A DNA stretch of 64,000 nucleotides from Anodontia alba. Its lineage: Eukaryota > Mollusca > Bivalvia > Lucinida > Lucinidae. How positions within the stretch are numbered: position 1 is the first letter of the stretch; every line of letters begins with the position of its first letter. The stretch covers positions 47,227,168-47,291,167 of the forward strand of contig OZ024824.1 in NCBI GenBank assembly GCA_964016985.1, read 5' to 3'. The notes under the pieces were generated by a model, which saw only the letters and a program-made list of their open reading frames with translations, was not told where the DNA came from and made no database searches. Shown here piece after piece: positions 23,690 to 37,200 of this stretch. Position numbers and translations under genes: made by a program.

Positions 23690-23880
23690 CCACAGAAAAG
23701 AAACTAACACATGATCAAAGCAGCGGGAAAGGTGACATCACACAGGTATACCTGAAGGGACCTTCTGGATTAAGACCTGCGTTTTTTTCTGTGGAAGGTT
23801 TAAGTATAGAAGAGAATACCACATTATCCATAGGTTAAGTATTACTTGTTAAAATACATTTTACTATTAAAACTTCGTTT
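23690..23880 (-). repeat. inverted copy of the 2979-3155 segment
   Basis: Reverse complement of the stretch beginning at 2979, including CCTTCCACAG and AATCCAGAAG. It lies beside exon B but is not part of it. Confidence 0.65.
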
Positions 23881-23942
23881 TTGTTCTCTTATCCATAGGT
23901 TAAAAATCTACTTTATAAAACAGAGCACCATCTGACACTTAC

Positions 23943-24078
23943 ATTACTTTTCCTGTGGTATCTGTATCATCATTTCTTTCAATAATACAAGTTATGTCCT
24001 TTGCATTTTCTAACTTCTGTAGAATTTCCTTGGCATTGACAATAATCTCATCATTATTGTTGATCAGCCTCTGGGCAG
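23943..24078 (-). CDS. host-gene exon B (coiled-coil protein, unassigned)
   Basis: A 136-bp exon on the minus strand. The acceptor is a pyrimidine tract ending TTTCTTTCAG and the donor is GTAAGT, a perfect consensus. It starts in phase 1, matching the end of exon A, and leaves two bases (phase 2). The 44 complete codons are open and encode a charged helical stretch containing AKEILQKLENAKDITC and then an acidic ERNDDTDTTGK segment. Codon content and the absence of any copy elsewhere in the window argue for a single-copy host exon rather than a repeat. A weaker alternative donor (GTAATG) lies five bases inside the exon. Function unknown; it fits the end of a coiled-coil domain. Confidence 0.75.
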
Positions 24079-25550
24079 CTGAAAGAAATACAGCAAAGGA
24101 CCTGTTATTATGGCAATACAAGTAGACTTTTCATGGACCTAAGGAGAGTTAAGTTGGCAATTCAAACAATACCTTTTATTTCTGACCCTACCTAATTTTC
24201 CCATTTGAAACCTAGCATTCCCAGCTCCCCCCCCCCCCACCCCCCCCCCCTCCCCCATTTACCCTGAATACCCAGACAGATAGGTCTGAGCTTAAGTGCT
24301 GACTCAGGTTACAACTCAGAGCAGACTACGGTGCAAGCTGATCACATTCTAGTTTTTTATTTTATCATTTATGGTCCCATTTCTACTGTAGTACCACTTG
24401 GTTATAAATAGTCACATAAAGGTTATTCAACTATGATTTGGCTAAAATGGTTGTAAAGAGCAAAAGCATGGAAAGGCACACATAATTTGTGGAAGTGATG
24501 CATTTCAAGGTTATAGCCTTACTATATATACACCCACCGACACTGTCCAAATGAAGGACAATCAGACAACAAAACAGTGCTGTGAGTGTTTCTCATTGGA
24601 CAGTTCGGTGAGTGGTATTCTCATATTAATATTATTTAATTGTAGGTTTTTCTGTTCGAATTCCGAGAAGCAGAAAAGTTGAGTCTGAACAGGAAATCTT
24701 CAAACTATATATTGCAGTGCATGCTAATCTGATTCTGCACATTACCCGAGTTCTTAAGGAATACAGAGCAGGCTGCGCTAGGTTGCGAAGTCTGGTTGGG
24801 GTTTCTCAGGTTGCGCAAATAGTAGCTGCTGTCGTGAACACTTGAGCAGGCTGCGCTGGCATGTGCAGACTGATCAGTCCTTTTGCAGCAGCAGGCGCAA
24901 GGTGTAGTTTAGTTTATATGAATAAAAACAGCGCAGGGTCAGAATAGCCAATTTAATATGTGAGGTACCATATGAATCGCTTAAGCAGAAAGATTAGGTT
25001 TTACATACGCAAACACAACACGCAAACATACACAATAACATACAGACATGCACATACCCACACAAGGTTTTTTTTTTATTATTATGCTAAACATTAATTT
25101 AAATCATTAATATGAATTTAATAGGTGCTACCTATTTGTGCGTCCAAATTATCATCACATGCTTCATAGGTGGGTTGGCCAGATCTAATTGAATTTGATT
25201 TCAGACCACGCTTGACTTCTAATCCACTGCATGAATTGCGATATAACGTCCAAGTCAACATTATTTCAGTAGTTCAGAGACATTGCCTCCAAATTTGTGG
25301 GACTTTTACCCAACCCAATCACATGAATTCGGGTCCTGCTTAGTTACTAGCAGCTCTGCCAAGGAGGCTTTAGGCAGCCCATCTATTTTGCGGGCCCCGA
25401 TGGGCGGGGGCCATGCTTTCCAAATACCGAAAACTAGCATATGCCGATGACAGGTACAACGACAGTATACTATCGTTCGCTTACTTGTGTCGAAGTTGTT
25501 TTTTTTTTTAAGATTATCACATGAAAAGAGCGTAAAGTCTATGTGTTATC
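24079..25550. other. unassigned intronic sequence
   Basis: Contains a C-rich run at about 24230-24255, a stretch with two GAGCAGGCTGCGCT copies (about 24770 and 24845), and a poly(T) near 25498. I see no further exon or complete element. Confidence 0.5.
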
Positions 25551-25689
25551 TAAGAGGACCATGATGGCCCTATATCGCTCACCTGAGCAAACAGATTTGC
25601 ATACTTACTGTTGAAGTTTCAGCCAAGTTCACTGCTCTAAGATTTATGTATAAATTTTATAGCCCTGCACCGCCCCCCCCGACCATTTT

Positions 25690-28600
25690 TTTTTTTTTTT
25701 TTTTTTGATGAATCATGACAGCTTGAACAAACTTGGTAGAGGGTAACCAAAGGAACATTCCTGCCAAGTTAAACTGAAATCTGTTCAGTGGTTTCTGACA
25801 AGAAGATTTTTAAAGTTTTCTATTTAGATCTATTGGGAAAATAAGCCCCACCCCATAGCAGCCATGTTTTTTGACAAACCAGGATTGCTTGAACATTCTT
25901 GGCAGAGGGTCACCAAAGCATTATTGAAATCAGTCTGGAGGTATTTGACAAGAAGAATTTTAAAGTTTTCTATACAGATATATACGGAAAATAAGCCCCG
26001 CCCCCCTGGGGGCTATGTTTTTTGACCTATCATGAAGGCTTGAACAATCTTGGTAGAGGGTCACCAAAGCTACATTCCTGCCAAGTTACATTGAACTCGG
26101 TCCAATGGTTTCTTACGAGAAGATTTTTAAAAAAAAATTTATATAGATATATAAGGAAAATAAGCCCCGCCCCCTAGAGGCCATGTTTTTTGACGAATCA
26201 TGACAGCTTTAACAACCTTGGTAGAGGGTCACCAAAGAAACATTCCTGCCAAGTTATATTGAAATCGGTCTGGTGGTTTATGACAAGAAGATTTTTTAGT
26301 TTTCTATATAGATTATATATGGAAATAAGCCCCACCCGCTAGCAGCCATGTTTTTTGACAAATCACTATCACTTGAACAATCTTGGTAGAGGGTCCCAAG
26401 GAAACATTTTTGCCAAGTTATAATGAAATCGGTCTGGTGATTTCCGACAAGAAGATTTTTAAAGTTTTCTCTATAGATATATAGGGAAAATAAGCTCCGC
26501 CCCCTGGTGGCCATGTTTTTTGACGAATCATGAGGGCTTGAACAACCTTGAAAGAGGGTTACATAAAAAAACATTTCTGCAATGTTATATTGAAATCAGT
26601 ACAGTGGTTTCTGACAAGATCATTAAAATTTTCTATACAGATATTTCGGGAAAATAAGCCCAGCCCCCTAGCAGCCATGTATTTTGACAAATCATGACAG
26701 CTTGAACAATCTTGGAAAAGGGTCACCAAAGAAACATTTCTGCCAAGTTATATTGAAATCGGTCCAGTGGTTTCTGACAAGAAGATTTTTTCAAGCTTTC
26801 TATATAGATATATAGGGAAAGTAAGCCGTGCACCTAGCAGTCATGTTTTTTGACAAACCATGATGGCTTGAACAATCTTGGTAAAGGGTTACCAAGGAAA
26901 CATTTCAGTCAAGTTATATTGAAATCGGTCCAGTAATTTCTGACAAGAAGATTTTTTCAAGTTTTCTATATAGATATAAAGGGAAAATAAGCTCCGCCCC
27001 CTGGCGGCCATGTTTTTTGATGAATAACGTTTACTTGAACAATCTTGGTAGAGAGTCACCAAGAAAACATTTTTGCCAAGTTATAATGAAATCGGTCCAG
27101 TGGTTTCTGACAAAAAGATGTTTCAAGTTTTCTATAAAGATATATAGGGAAAATAAGCCCTGCCCCTTGGCGGCCATGTTTTTTCACAAATCCAAATGGC
27201 TTGAACAATCTTGGTACAGAATCACCAAAGGAACATTTCTGCAAAATTATATTGCAATCGGTCCAGTGTTTTCTGACAAGAAGATTTTTTAAGTTTTCTA
27301 TATATATAGATATATAGGGAAAATAAGCCCCTCCCCCTGGGGGCCATGTTTTTTGACGAATCCAAATGGCTTGAACAATCTTGGTAGAGGATTACCAAAG
27401 GAACATTTCTGCAAAATTATATGGAAATCGGTTCAGTGGTTTCTGACAAAAAGATTTTTTAAGTTTCCTATATAGATATATAGGGAAAATAAGCCCCGCC
27501 CCCTGGCGGCCATGTTTTTTGACAAATCCAAATGGCTTGAACAATCTTGGTAGAGGATCACCAAAGAAACATTTCTGCAAAAAATATATGGAAATCGGTC
27601 CAGTGGTTTCTGACAAGAAGATTTTTAAATTTTCTATATAGATATATAGGGAAAATAAGCCCCGCCCCTGGCGGCCATGTTTTTAGACAAATCCTAATGG
27701 CTTGAATAATCTTGGTAGAGGATCACCAAAGGAACATTCCTGCAAAATTATATGGAAATCGGTTCAGTGGTTTCTGACAAGAAGATTTTTTAAGTTTTCT
27801 ATATAGATATATAGGGAAAATAAGCCCCGCCCCCTGGCGGCCATGTTTTTTGAAGAATCCAAATGGCTTGAACAATCTTGGTAGAGGATCACCAAAAGAA
27901 CATTTCTGCAAAATTATATTGAAATCGATCCAGTGGTTTCTGACAAGAGTTTTAAAGTTTTCTATATAGATATATAGGGAAAATAAGCCCTGCCCCCTGG
28001 CAGCCATGGTTTTTGACGAATCCAAATGGCTTGAACAATCTTGGTAGAGGATCACCAAAGGAACACTTCTGCAAAATTATATAGAAATCGGTCCAGTGGT
28101 TTCTGACAAGAAGATTTTTAAAGTTTTCTATATAGATATATAGAGAAAAGAAGCCCCGCCCCCTGGTGGCCATGTTTTTTGACGAATCCAAATGGCTTAA
28201 ACAATCTTAGTAGAGGATTACCAAAGGAACATTTCTGCAAAATTATATTGAAATCAGTCCAGTGGTTTCTGACAAGAAGATTTTTTTAAAGATTTCTTTT
28301 TAGATATATAGGGAAAATAAGCCCCGCCCCCTGGCGGCCATGTTTTTTGACGAACCCAAATGGCTTGAACAATCTTAGGAGAGGATTACCAAAGGAACAT
28401 TTCTGCAAAAATTATATGGAAATCGGTCCAGTGGTTTCTGACAAGAAGATTTTTAAATTTTCTATATAGATATATAGGGAAAATAAGCCCCGCCCCTGGC
28501 GGCCATGTTTTTTGACAAATCCTAATGGCTTGAATAATCTTGGTAGAGGATAACCAAAGGAACATTCCTGCAAAATTATATGGAAATCGGTTCAGTGGTT

Positions 28601-31440
28601 TCTGACAAGAAGATTTTTTAAGTTTTCTATATAGATATATAGGGAAAATAAGCCCCGCCCACTGGCGGCCATGTTTTTTGAAGAATCCAAATGGCTTGAA
28701 CAATCTTGGTAGAGGATCACCAAAAGAACATTTCTGCAAAATTATATTGAAATCGATCCAGTGGTTTCTGACAAGAGTTTTAAAGTTTTCTATATAGATA
28801 TATAGGGAAAATAAGCCCTGCCCCCTGGCAGCCATGGTTTTTGACGAATCCAAATGGCTTGAACAATCTTGGTAGAGGATCACCAAAGGAACACTTCTGC
28901 AAAATTATATAGAAATCGGTCCAGTGGTTTCTGACAAGAAGATTTTTAAAGTTTTCTATATAGATATATAGAGAAAATAAGCCCCGCCCCCTGGTGGCCA
29001 TGTTTTTTGACGAATCCAAATGGCTTAAACAATCTTAGTAGAGGATTACCAAAGGAACATTTCTGCAAAATTATATTGAAATCAGTCCAGTGGTTTCTGA
29101 CAAGAAGATTTTTTTAAAGATTTCTTTTTAGATATATAGGGAAAATAAGCCCCGCCCCCTGGTGGCCATGTTTTTTGACGAACCCAAATGGCTTGAACAA
29201 TCTTAGGAGAGGATTACCAAAGGAACATTTCTGCAAAAATTATATGGAAATCGGTCCAGTGGTTTCTGACAAGAAGATTTTTAAATTTTCTATATAGATA
29301 TATAGGGAAAATAAGCCCCGCCCCTGGCGGCCATGTTTTTTGACAAATCCTAATGGCTTGAATAATCTTGGTAGAGGATAACCAAAGGAACATTCCTGCA
29401 AAATTATATGGAAATCGGTTCAGTGGTTTCTGACAAGAAGATTTTTTAAGTTTTCTATATAGATATATAGGGAAAATAAGCCCCGCCCCCTGGCGGCCAT
29501 GTTTTTTGAAGAATCCAAATGGCTTGAACAATCTTGGTAGAGGATCACCAAAAGAACATTTCTGCAAAATTATATTGAAATCGATCCAGTGGTTTCTGAC
29601 AAGAGTTTTAAAGTTTTCTATATAGATATATAGAGAAAATAAGCCCCGCCCCCTGGTGGCCATGTTTTTTGACGAATCCAAATGGCTTAAACAATCTTAG
29701 TAGAGGATTACCAAAGGAACATTTCTGCAAAATTATATTGAAATCAGTCCAGTGGTTTCTGACAAGAAGATTTTTTTAAAGATTTCTTTTTAGATATATA
29801 GGGAAAATAAGCCCCGCCCCCTGGTGGCCATGTTTTTTGACGAATCCAAATGGCTTGAACAATCTTAGGAGAGGATTACCAAAGGAACATTTCTGCAAAA
29901 ATTATATGGAAATCGGTCCAGTGGTTTCTGACAAGAAGATTTTTAAATTTTCTATATAGATATATAGGGAAAATAAGCCCCGCCCCTGGCGGCCATGTTT
30001 TTTGACAAATCCTAATGGCTTGAATAATCTTGGTAGAGGATAACCAAAGGAACATTCCTGCAAAATTATATGGAAATCGGTTCAGTGGTTTCTGACAAGA
30101 AGATTTTTTAAGTTTTCTATATAGATATATAGGGAAAATAAGCCCCGCCCCCTGGCGGCCATGTTTTTTGAAGAATCCAAATGGCTTGAACAATCTTGGT
30201 AGAGGATCACCAAAAGAACATTTCTGCAAAATTATATTGAAATCGATCCAGTGGTTTCTGACAAGAGTTTTAAAGTTTTCTATATAGATATATAGGGAAA
30301 ATAAGCCCTGCCCCCTGGCAGCCATGGTTTTTGACGAATCCAAATGGCTTGAACAATCTTGGTAGAGGATCACCAAAGGAACACTTCTGCAAAATTATAT
30401 AGAAATCGGTCCAGTGGTTTCTGACAAGAAGATTTTTAAAGTTTTCTATATAGATATATAGAGAAAATAAGCCCCGCCCCCTGGTGGCCATGTTTTTTGA
30501 CGAATCCAAATGGCTTAAACAATCTTAGTAGAGGATTACCAAAGGAACATTTCTGCAAAATTATATTGAAATCAGTCCAGTGGTTTCTGACAAGAAGATT
30601 TTTTTAAAGATTTCTTTTTAGATATATAGGGAAAATAAGCCCCGCCCCCTGGTGGCCGTGTTTTTTGACGAATCCAAATGGCTTGAACAATCTTGGTACA
30701 GAATCACCAAAGGAACATTTCTGCAAAATTATATTGAAATCGGTCCAGTGGTTTCTGACAAGAAGATTTTTAAAGTTTTCTATATAGATATATAGGAAAA
30801 ATAAGCCCCGCCCCCTGGCTGCCATGGTTTTTCACGAATCCAAATGGCTTGAATAATCTTGGTAGAGGATCACCAAAGGAACATTTCTGCAAAATTATAT
30901 TGAAATCGGTCCAGTGGTTTCTGACAAGAAGATTTTTAAAGTTTTCTATATAGATATATAGGGAAAATAAGCCCTGCCCCCTGGTGGCCATGTTTTTTGA
31001 CGAATCCAAATAGCTTGAACAATCTTGGTAGAGGATCACCAAAGGAACATTTCTCCAAAATTATATTGAAATCGGTCCAGTGGTTTCTGACAAGAAGATT
31101 TTTAAAGTTTTCTATATAGATATATAGGGAAAATAAGCCCCGCACCATGGCGGCCATGTTTTTTGATGAATCCAAAAGACTTGAATAATCTTGGTAGAGG
31201 ATCACCAAAGGAACAATTCTGCAAAATTATATTGAAATTGGTCCAATGGTTGCTGACAAGAAGATTTTTTAAAGATTTCTTTTTCGATATATAGTGAAAA
31301 TAAGCCCCGCCCCCTGGCGGCCATGTTTTTTGACACATCTAAATGGCTTGAACAATCTTGGTAGAGGATCACCAAAGAAACATTTCTGCAAAATTATATT
31401 GAAATCAGTCGACTGGTTCTGACAAGAAGAATTTTTAAGT
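25690..31440 (+). repeat. 166-bp tandem array, about 34 units
   Basis: The CATG of GGCGGCCATGTTTTTTGA recurs 34 times from 25863 to 31322, mostly 163-168 bp apart. Each unit contains GGCTTGAACAATCTTGGTAG, GAAATCGGTCCAGTGG, TCTATATAGATATATAGGG and AAATAAGCCCCGCCCCC. Outer units are diverged; units from about 27676 to 30656 are nearly identical in blocks of five. Long frames on the minus strand are read through the units and are not genes. Confidence 0.93.
27676..30656 (+). repeat. 828-bp higher-order repeat, four blocks
   Basis: Five distinguishable monomers (lengths about 166, 163, 166, 168, 165) repeat in fixed order. Blocks start at 27676, 28504, 29332 and 29994. Spacings are 828, 828 and 662; the third block lacks exactly one monomer (the type with GCAGCCATGGTTTTTGACG). 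Blocks differ by only a few bases, far less than neighbouring monomers differ from each other. Confidence 0.9.
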
Positions 31441-31827
31441 TTTTAGTTAAAAATGCTATTTTTAGCTCCTGTGACCTAGATATGCAATGGACCGGAACCA
31501 TTTGAACAACTTTGAAAGAGGATCAACCAAGGATAATTCCTGTGAAGTTTGGTCAAAATCCAATCAGTGGTTTAGAAGTTGTTGTTGTTTAAAGATTGTG
31601 AACGGACGGACGGACGGTCAGACTGACGACGACGGACGACGACGGACGGTGAGTGATCACAATAGCAGGGATCATTTTCTGGCGCGATTTTCTCGCATTT
31701 TTTTGCAAGAAATCGTATCAAAATTCCAGGAGTGAGAAAAAAAATCGCGCCGTTAAGTTCCTATTTTGCACATGCGGTTCATTTCGAGACTATCGGACTG
31801 TTCTGTTTGACCGGTTTCTGAATTATT

Positions 31828-32151
31828 GTGGCGCCAAAATTCATTACACATACGACCGCAGGTAACCATTTATTAATTTGTATCGTTGAAAAGCTTTACC
31901 GTAAAAACTCATTGTCGGTCTCTGGTTTAAGTAAGCGTTTATTTGATCGCTACCTCGAGTCAGCGAAAACATGTCCGCCGACTCGGAAAAAAAAAGAAAG
32001 AAAATTATCCGACCCGAAGCCGTCCAGTCGGGATGGCAACATGTTAAAGTATCTTGTTCGAGCACAACCCAGCTCGACTGAAGCGGCCACGCTCTCCTCC
32101 CCTGATTCGGATGACGATCAAACACAAGACCGAGCTGAGTTTGATGAATAA
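31828..32151 (+). CDS. open frame in the CAGGG element, unrecognised
   Basis: 107 codons. The middle is lysine/arginine-rich (PTRKKKERKLSDPKPS), followed by GNMLKYLV and a serine/acidic C-terminus. Basic N-termini of this style occur in hAT-like transposases, but no DNA-binding or catalytic motif can be seen. The frame ends shortly before the solo LTR insertion at 32188. Confidence 0.25.
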   Translation: MAPKFITHTTAGNHLLICIVEKLYRKNSLSVSGLSKRLFDRYLESAKTCPPTRKKKERKLSDPKPSSRDGNMLKYLVRAQPSSTEAATLSSPDSDDDQTQDRAEFDE

Positions 32152-34296
32152 CAAGCCCATGAAGCCCTTATTCAGCCGTTTGCATTTTGTTACGAGCCAG
32201 GCGTAACGAGAAAGAAATGAAAGTGAAACCAGCAACAAGCTTTAAAATTATTTACAGTATTAGTTGATAACAAAAAATAAGAAAATGTGCAAGACAGAAA
32301 AATAAATGTAAACGGTACCTTTTTTCAAGATAATCAGTGATTTATTTACAGTTTGATTCTATCCAGTCTCAATTGAAATTCCATGAGTCCTATGATAAAA
32401 TCATGAGTCTGTAATATATTTTAGAGCAGATATCTACTGTTTTTGTGAGTTCAGGGACTCACTTATATAAAATTTGTGAGTCCCAGAGAAAAATTATGAG
32501 TATATGAATTGGAACTCGCAGGTAAAAAAATCATTGGATAATGTCACAAAATCCCAGAGAAATAATTCCTGAAGAATTTCTGAAACAAATCCTTTGAATT
32601 GCAGTTTCTGATCCCACAATTTAAAGTCCGTGAATTCAGAGTTTAATTCCAGAATTAATGAAACATTGAAGTAATCCAATAAAGAACTAGAGCTGGTGTT
32701 TGTAAAACACTATGCCCCCAACTGCCTGACTCTAACACTGCTTGACTCCAACACTGCTTGCCCATGACGGTAACAACAGTACAAATATACGAGATTTCAA
32801 TGTTATTTTATTAAAAGGGAAATAACTCTAAAATGGGAGATAATAAAAATATGGGTCACCTATTTTTTCATGAGGAATCCATATATGAAATTTCAAACTA
32901 GCATGCACAGTTCAAAACTTATGCTATGCAACAAAAAAAAAGTGTGCAATGTAAAAATGCCCAAAATGACAAAGGGCCATAACTCAAGAAGTACTTTCAG
33001 AATTTATTCAAAAATTTAATCAGGTCATCTACTCATCACTACCAATCTATTCCTTAAATTTCAAGGCTCTAGCTTCAATAGTTTTTTAGATACTTTGCTG
33101 ACAAGATTCCATCCATATTTCTTCAAAGGGCCGTAACTCAGGAAAGGGGTAAAATCCTGACGGGGGAAAAAATATGTGTCAGCTATTTTTTTAATGATGA
33201 ATCCATACATGAAATTTCAAAACCCTAGCATGCACAGTTCAAAACCTGTGCTAAGCATCAAAAAGTGTTTAATGTAAAAATGCCCAAAATGACAAAGGGC
33301 CATAACTCAAGAAGTACTTTTCAGAAGTTAATCAGGTCATCTACTCATCACTACCAATTTATTCCTTAAATTTCAATGGCTCTAGCCTCATTAGTTTTTG
33401 AGATATTTTGCTGACAAGACTTCATCCATATTTTTTTCAAAGGGCCATAACTCAGGTAAGGGGCATAATCCTAATAAGAAAAAAAAAAAAAAATATATGT
33501 GTCAGCTATTTTTTCATGAGAAATCTAAATATGAAATTTCAAAACCCTAGCATGCACAGTTCAAAACTTATGCTATGCATCAAAAAGTGTGCAATGTAAA
33601 AATGCCCAAAATGACAAGGGGCCATAACTCATGAAGTAATTTTCAGAATTTATTCAAAAGTTAATCAGGTCATCTACTCATCACTACCAACCTATTCCTC
33701 AAATTTCAAGGCGCTAACTTCAATAGATTTTGAGATAGCTTGTTAAAAAGATTCCATCCATATTTTTTCAAAGGGCCATAACTCAGGAAAGGGGCATAAT
33801 CCTGATAAGAAAAAAAAATACGTGTCAGCTATTTTTTCATGAGGAATCCATACATGAAATTTCAAAACCCTAGCACGCACAGTTCAAAACTTATGCTATG
33901 CATCAAAAAGTGTGCAACGTAAAAATGCCCAAAGTTATAAAGGGCCATAACTCATGAAGTAATTTTCAGAATTTATTCAAAAGTTAATCAGGTCATCTAC
34001 TCATCAATACCAATTATTCACCAGGTTTCAAGGCTCTAGCTTCAATAGCTTTTGAGATATTTTGCTGACAAGAATTCATCCATATTTTTTCAAAGGGCCA
34101 TAACTCAGGAAAGAGGCATAATCCTGATAAGAAAAAAAAACATGTGTCAGCTATTTTTTCATGAGGAATCCATATATGAAATTTCAAAACCCTAGCATGC
34201 ACAGTTCAAAACTTATGCTATGCATCAAAAAGTGTGCAACGTAAAAATGCCCAAAGTTATAAAGGGCCATAACTCATGAAGTAATTTTCAGAATTT

Positions 34297-37200
34297 CAGG
34301 CTGTCAAGTGTATTTTGGTGCAAAATATATATTCTGGGCTTAAAAAAATAGGAAATTTATGGGAAAAATATAGGAAAAAAAAAAATAGGAAATTTATAGG
34401 ATAATTATCACGGTTTAGCACCAAAAAAGGCCTTATCATCATAAAAAAGTACCAAAAATGCAGGTATTCTAAATTTAAACTAATGTTTTAATAAAGATGA
34501 AAAGCAACAAGAAGTTTTGGCAATAGGATTAAAACTTCTGTTAGCCACGGTCAGATTTTGATATTTTTGATATGGTCCTGGCCTCCACCTCCCATTACAG
34601 CCAGCCCTCAATCACCATCTTAAATGTCATCAAAGGTTTTATATTAGTGGCAATAAAAATATTAATTTATAATCATCTTTATTGCTTTAAGTCACATAAC
34701 ATCAAATGTGTTTGACCAATTCAAGATAGGTTGTGTTGCAATAAATACAAGATACAGGAGTTACTGACTAGGTTACTCTGTTTAATGACTAGCTCATGTA
34801 ACATCCTGAAAAAAAAATGAAGTTTTAAAGAAACCATCAAGAGAAAATTATGTATACAGTTATACATAACTGTCTTTGTGCATTTACCATGGGTATCTTG
34901 GGATGGTCAAGCACATAGCAAAGTATCAACATGGGAAGTAATAGAACTTTAAGTGACAAATAATTTTGCTTGGTTTAATCATTGTACTACTGTGAATTCT
35001 CTTAATCATATTCTTGAAGTTGAAAATAAAACTTATCAAGCTTAGACATTATACTTCTTGTACTATGAATTCTCTTAATCATGTGCTTGAAAAATGAAAA
35101 TATAAGTGACCATAGCATTGCACTATCAAAACTGAGAAAAAATAACACTAATCTGGCATACAAGTCACTAACTCCAGAATTTGGTTTTATTGGCTAAGTT
35201 CACCTCATTTCTTAGCTTTCTTTGAATCCACCTCAGCTATTTTCTCCAGGTTCTTCCTTTTCCTACCGTCCACTGATTTCTGTTCTTCTCTTACTCTGTC
35301 TAGACGCTCTGTTGATTCTTTGATCTTTTTCTGAGCAGTCTCAAACAATGACTGACTCACTGATGCACTAGAAAAATCTCTCTTTCTTAATGCTCTAGCC
35401 AGTTTTTCATTTCCTTCTTCAAGCAGTTTTTCAGCAGCATGAAGTTCTTCTTTAGAGTTCTTTTCTTTATCATTCAGCTTTTTCATTTTTTCATTCAAAA
35501 ACTGTTTTTCTTTTGCTGCTTCTTGTTTTTGTTTTTCAAGCTGTGCATGCTCTTCTTTCTTTTGCTGTCTATTCTTCTCCTCCTCTTCCCTCTTTTGCTT
35601 TTCCTCTTCTAGCCTCTCCTTGTAAACTCTATGACTACATCTGACATAACCTAGTTCCTTGGTAAAAGGTACACATTCTGGCTGCATATGTTCAGGATCA
35701 TGGATTTTCACAGCCTCTTTAGAAAGTCTGTTCCCTATAACTGATTTTGATTACAGCTTTACCCTATATTTTCCCAACACTTTCTTATTATCTGATAGCC
35801 CTCTTTCAACATCAGCATTACCATGTGACAATGCCAGCACTCCTTTTACTATTTTTCCAAGCCTATGGTACTTATCTTTGCCACTACCAGTTTTCAATTT
35901 CAGAATGTCTCTCCAGTAATGATCAATCCTTCTCAACTCAACTTAATCATCTTTCTCTATTTTCAAAAGTTTCTCATCAAATTCTTTCCCTTGGTATACC
36001 TTCCACTCATCAGTGATCAATGCCACATCTTCTATTGCAAAAGGTAACATCCTTGCTACCCTTTCTATTGCTGAACTGCTACTGGGCTTAAGTCTATGTT
36101 CAGGATGTAAACAGCCCAAATCTTTCAGAAGTTCATTATCAAATGGAAAATTAAATAACAGGTATGACACTCCAGTATTGAAGAACTTTCTTATATCTAA
36201 AAGTGCTCTTTTCTGTTTCCCAGAATCCAGATTCCCCAACACCTGTTTTGTTGAATCCCCAATTATCATCTCTTTGTCTGACAAATGATTCTGTAGCTCA
36301 CCATGCTTTTCCTCTTTCAGATCCTGTCCAGTTTTATTCTGATATACAGATGCTTTGACATATCTGCCCATCATCATGTAAACAAGCCGACATAGTTCTT
36401 CATATAACACATGAACTAACGGATCTTCTGTCTGGAACAATTCCAGAAATGAATGATACAGAGGCATCACTGACTGTAGGAAGTGAAGTTCAACTAAAGT
36501 TTGCTTATTTTGAAGTCGTGTACATGACCTTTTAAAGGCGGAACTGGTTGAAGCATTTTTTTGATCCTTGTTTGCAAGATCTGTGAAATATTTCTGGAGA
36601 GGCTCCCGCTGTTCACTAAGCCTGTCTACTACAGGACCAAGTGTCAACCACCGAGAAGGAATATGTCTTAAGAAGGTATGGGTTTCCACTTCTTCTAGCT
36701 GAATGAACTTGAAATCCTCTCTTCTGGCAGATGATATCTTGAAAAAAAGAATGAATGTCCACAGCAAGATCATCCACTGGTGTACCATATGCCTCAAGAG
36801 CGCTTACAGAAACTATTGTGAACAACATGAAGGTTACATGTTCCAATGTTTATCATTCCTGGATTTCCAGCACCTTTCAAAGACGTATTAACAGCTCTAA
36901 AAATGGTCTTATTTACATTTGGTCCATCACTGCTTAATGTAAGTATAGAGGATAGGTTAACCTTATCTTCCTCTAATTTGTCCACCATGGCAGCAGCAAC
37001 CTTTGAACCTTCTGCATGTCCAAACAACAATGCTGTATAAAAACGTCTGACAACTTCATTCTGTTCTTCAGACCGGAAGCGGTAATGTAAATCCATTTGT
37101 TTTATCACCCGAGTTGTGGTGGTTTCATCATAGTGAAGAGTTACAGGGTTCTTACTTGAATTTACATCATAGATCAACTGTTTTTGAAAATAGGGCCCTG

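Larger units (their letters stand above)
25551..31659 (+). mobile_element. large array element, 166-bp unit (main part)
   Basis: Head TAAGAGGACCATGATGGCCC and TATCGCTCACCTGAG at 25551. After the array comes a non-repeated module (31450-31600: AGCTCCTGTGACCTAG...GGACCGGAACC) that recurs at 51940-52090, then GGACGG repeats and GTGAGTGATCACAATAG. The element breaks at 31665, where a CAGGG-ended element was inserted, and resumes at 41808 with CAATAGCTCACC and the terminal hairpin. No coding capacity. Confidence 0.82.

Noticed and set aside
27392..31338. Series of 70-166-codon minus-strand open frames with near-identical peptides (LFSLYIYIENF..., GAGLIFPIYLYRKL)
   Set aside because: They are read straight through the 166-bp tandem units; the frame changes with unit length and there is no start context, splice site or domain. 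Repetition of the DNA explains the repeated peptides.
35659..36288. Plus-strand frames of 60-90 codons opposite the hAT transposase
   Set aside because: They are the antisense of a well-supported minus-strand coding remnant.
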